Shown piece after piece: positions 6,276 to 6,429 of a DNA stretch of 6,429 bases. Each line of letters starts with the position of its first letter. Position 1 is the stretch's first letter. Position numbers and translations under genes: made by a program. A model generated the notes under the pieces. It did not search any database. It was not told the origin of the DNA and saw only the letters and a program-made list of their open reading frames with translations. The DNA comes from JAYUHK01 sp043767025 (lineage in GTDB: Bacteria; Bacteroidota; Bacteroidia; Chitinophagales; Saprospiraceae), in the NCBI GenBank assembly GCA_043767025.1, contig JAYUHK010000133.1:1-6429 (forward strand). Direction: 5' to 3'.

Positions 6276-6429
6276 TCATCGTTGCACGATGACTTTCTGG
6301 TACCAAGTTTCTGCGCCGTTGGTCACTGACACCACATAAAAGCCGCTTGGCAGCGAAGCCACAGAGATGGTTTGGGTAGGGCTTTCCTCTCGCCACGCTT
6401 GCGAATGAACCGTTTGCCCGAGTTGGTTG
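6276..6429 (-). CDS. C-terminal end of a secreted protein with a type IX secretion sorting tail (5' end outside window)
   Basis: The minus-strand frame is open from the right edge to TGA at 6276-6278, giving 50 residues. The end, SLPSGFYVVSVTNGAETWYQ followed by KVIVQR, is the classic T9SS type A C-terminal domain: an LPSGFYVV turn-strand, a short variable turn, then a W/F-x-x-K-V-hydrophobic ending with a basic last residue. Upstream, NQLGQTVHSQAW fits the earlier 'G-x-x-V' strand of the same domain. In Bacteroidota this domain directs a protein through the type IX secretion system across the outer membrane, usually with cleavage of the tail. The cargo domain, hence the enzyme or adhesin activity, is outside the window. 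Termination right after the gene shows it is the last gene of its unit. Confidence 0.9.
   Translation of the reverse strand, partial: NQLGQTVHSQAWREESPTQTISVASLPSGFYVVSVTNGAETWYQKVIVQR

Overview
The window looks like chromosomal DNA from a member of the Bacteroidota. Exported proteins have short Lys/Arg-rich signal peptides ending in FA|Q. The right-edge gene ends in a type IX secretion (Por) sorting tail. No start has a clear Shine-Dalgarno sequence; the leaders are AT-rich instead. The best promoter matches the Bacteroidota pattern TTTG ... TAnnTTTG. Intergenic DNA is much more AT-rich than coding DNA. I cannot place it at genus level. All five supported genes are on the minus strand, so transcription runs from right to left. 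Every one encodes an exported envelope or secreted protein.

From right to left: (1) 6276-6429 is the last 50 residues of a secreted protein with a T9SS type A sorting tail, followed 15 bp later by a perfect 24-bp-stem terminator (6210-6260). (2) A regulatory region follows, with a 7-bp-arm hairpin, a repeated TTTGTG..GGCAC motif, a strong promoter match (6063-6092) and a palindrome over the predicted start site. (3) This promoter leads into a two-gene unit: a 173-residue lipoprotein of unknown function (5405-5926) and a CzcB/CusB-type RND efflux adaptor lipoprotein (4255-5379). No RND pump or outer-membrane channel is present with them. (4) A 278-bp gap holds AT-rich inverted repeats and a tandem heptamer repeat. 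(5) A 1041-residue periplasmic protein made almost wholly of TPR-like helical repeats (851-3976) is followed, after a 119-bp gap with a weak hairpin, by the start of an outer-membrane beta-barrel protein (1-731, running off the left edge).

There are therefore probably three transcription units: the T9SS cargo gene, the lipoprotein-adaptor pair, and the TPR-barrel pair. The adaptor pair is likely to work with a pump encoded elsewhere. The TPR protein and the barrel are plausible partners in an outer-membrane system whose function I cannot name. I see no mobile element, CRISPR array, tRNA or rRNA.
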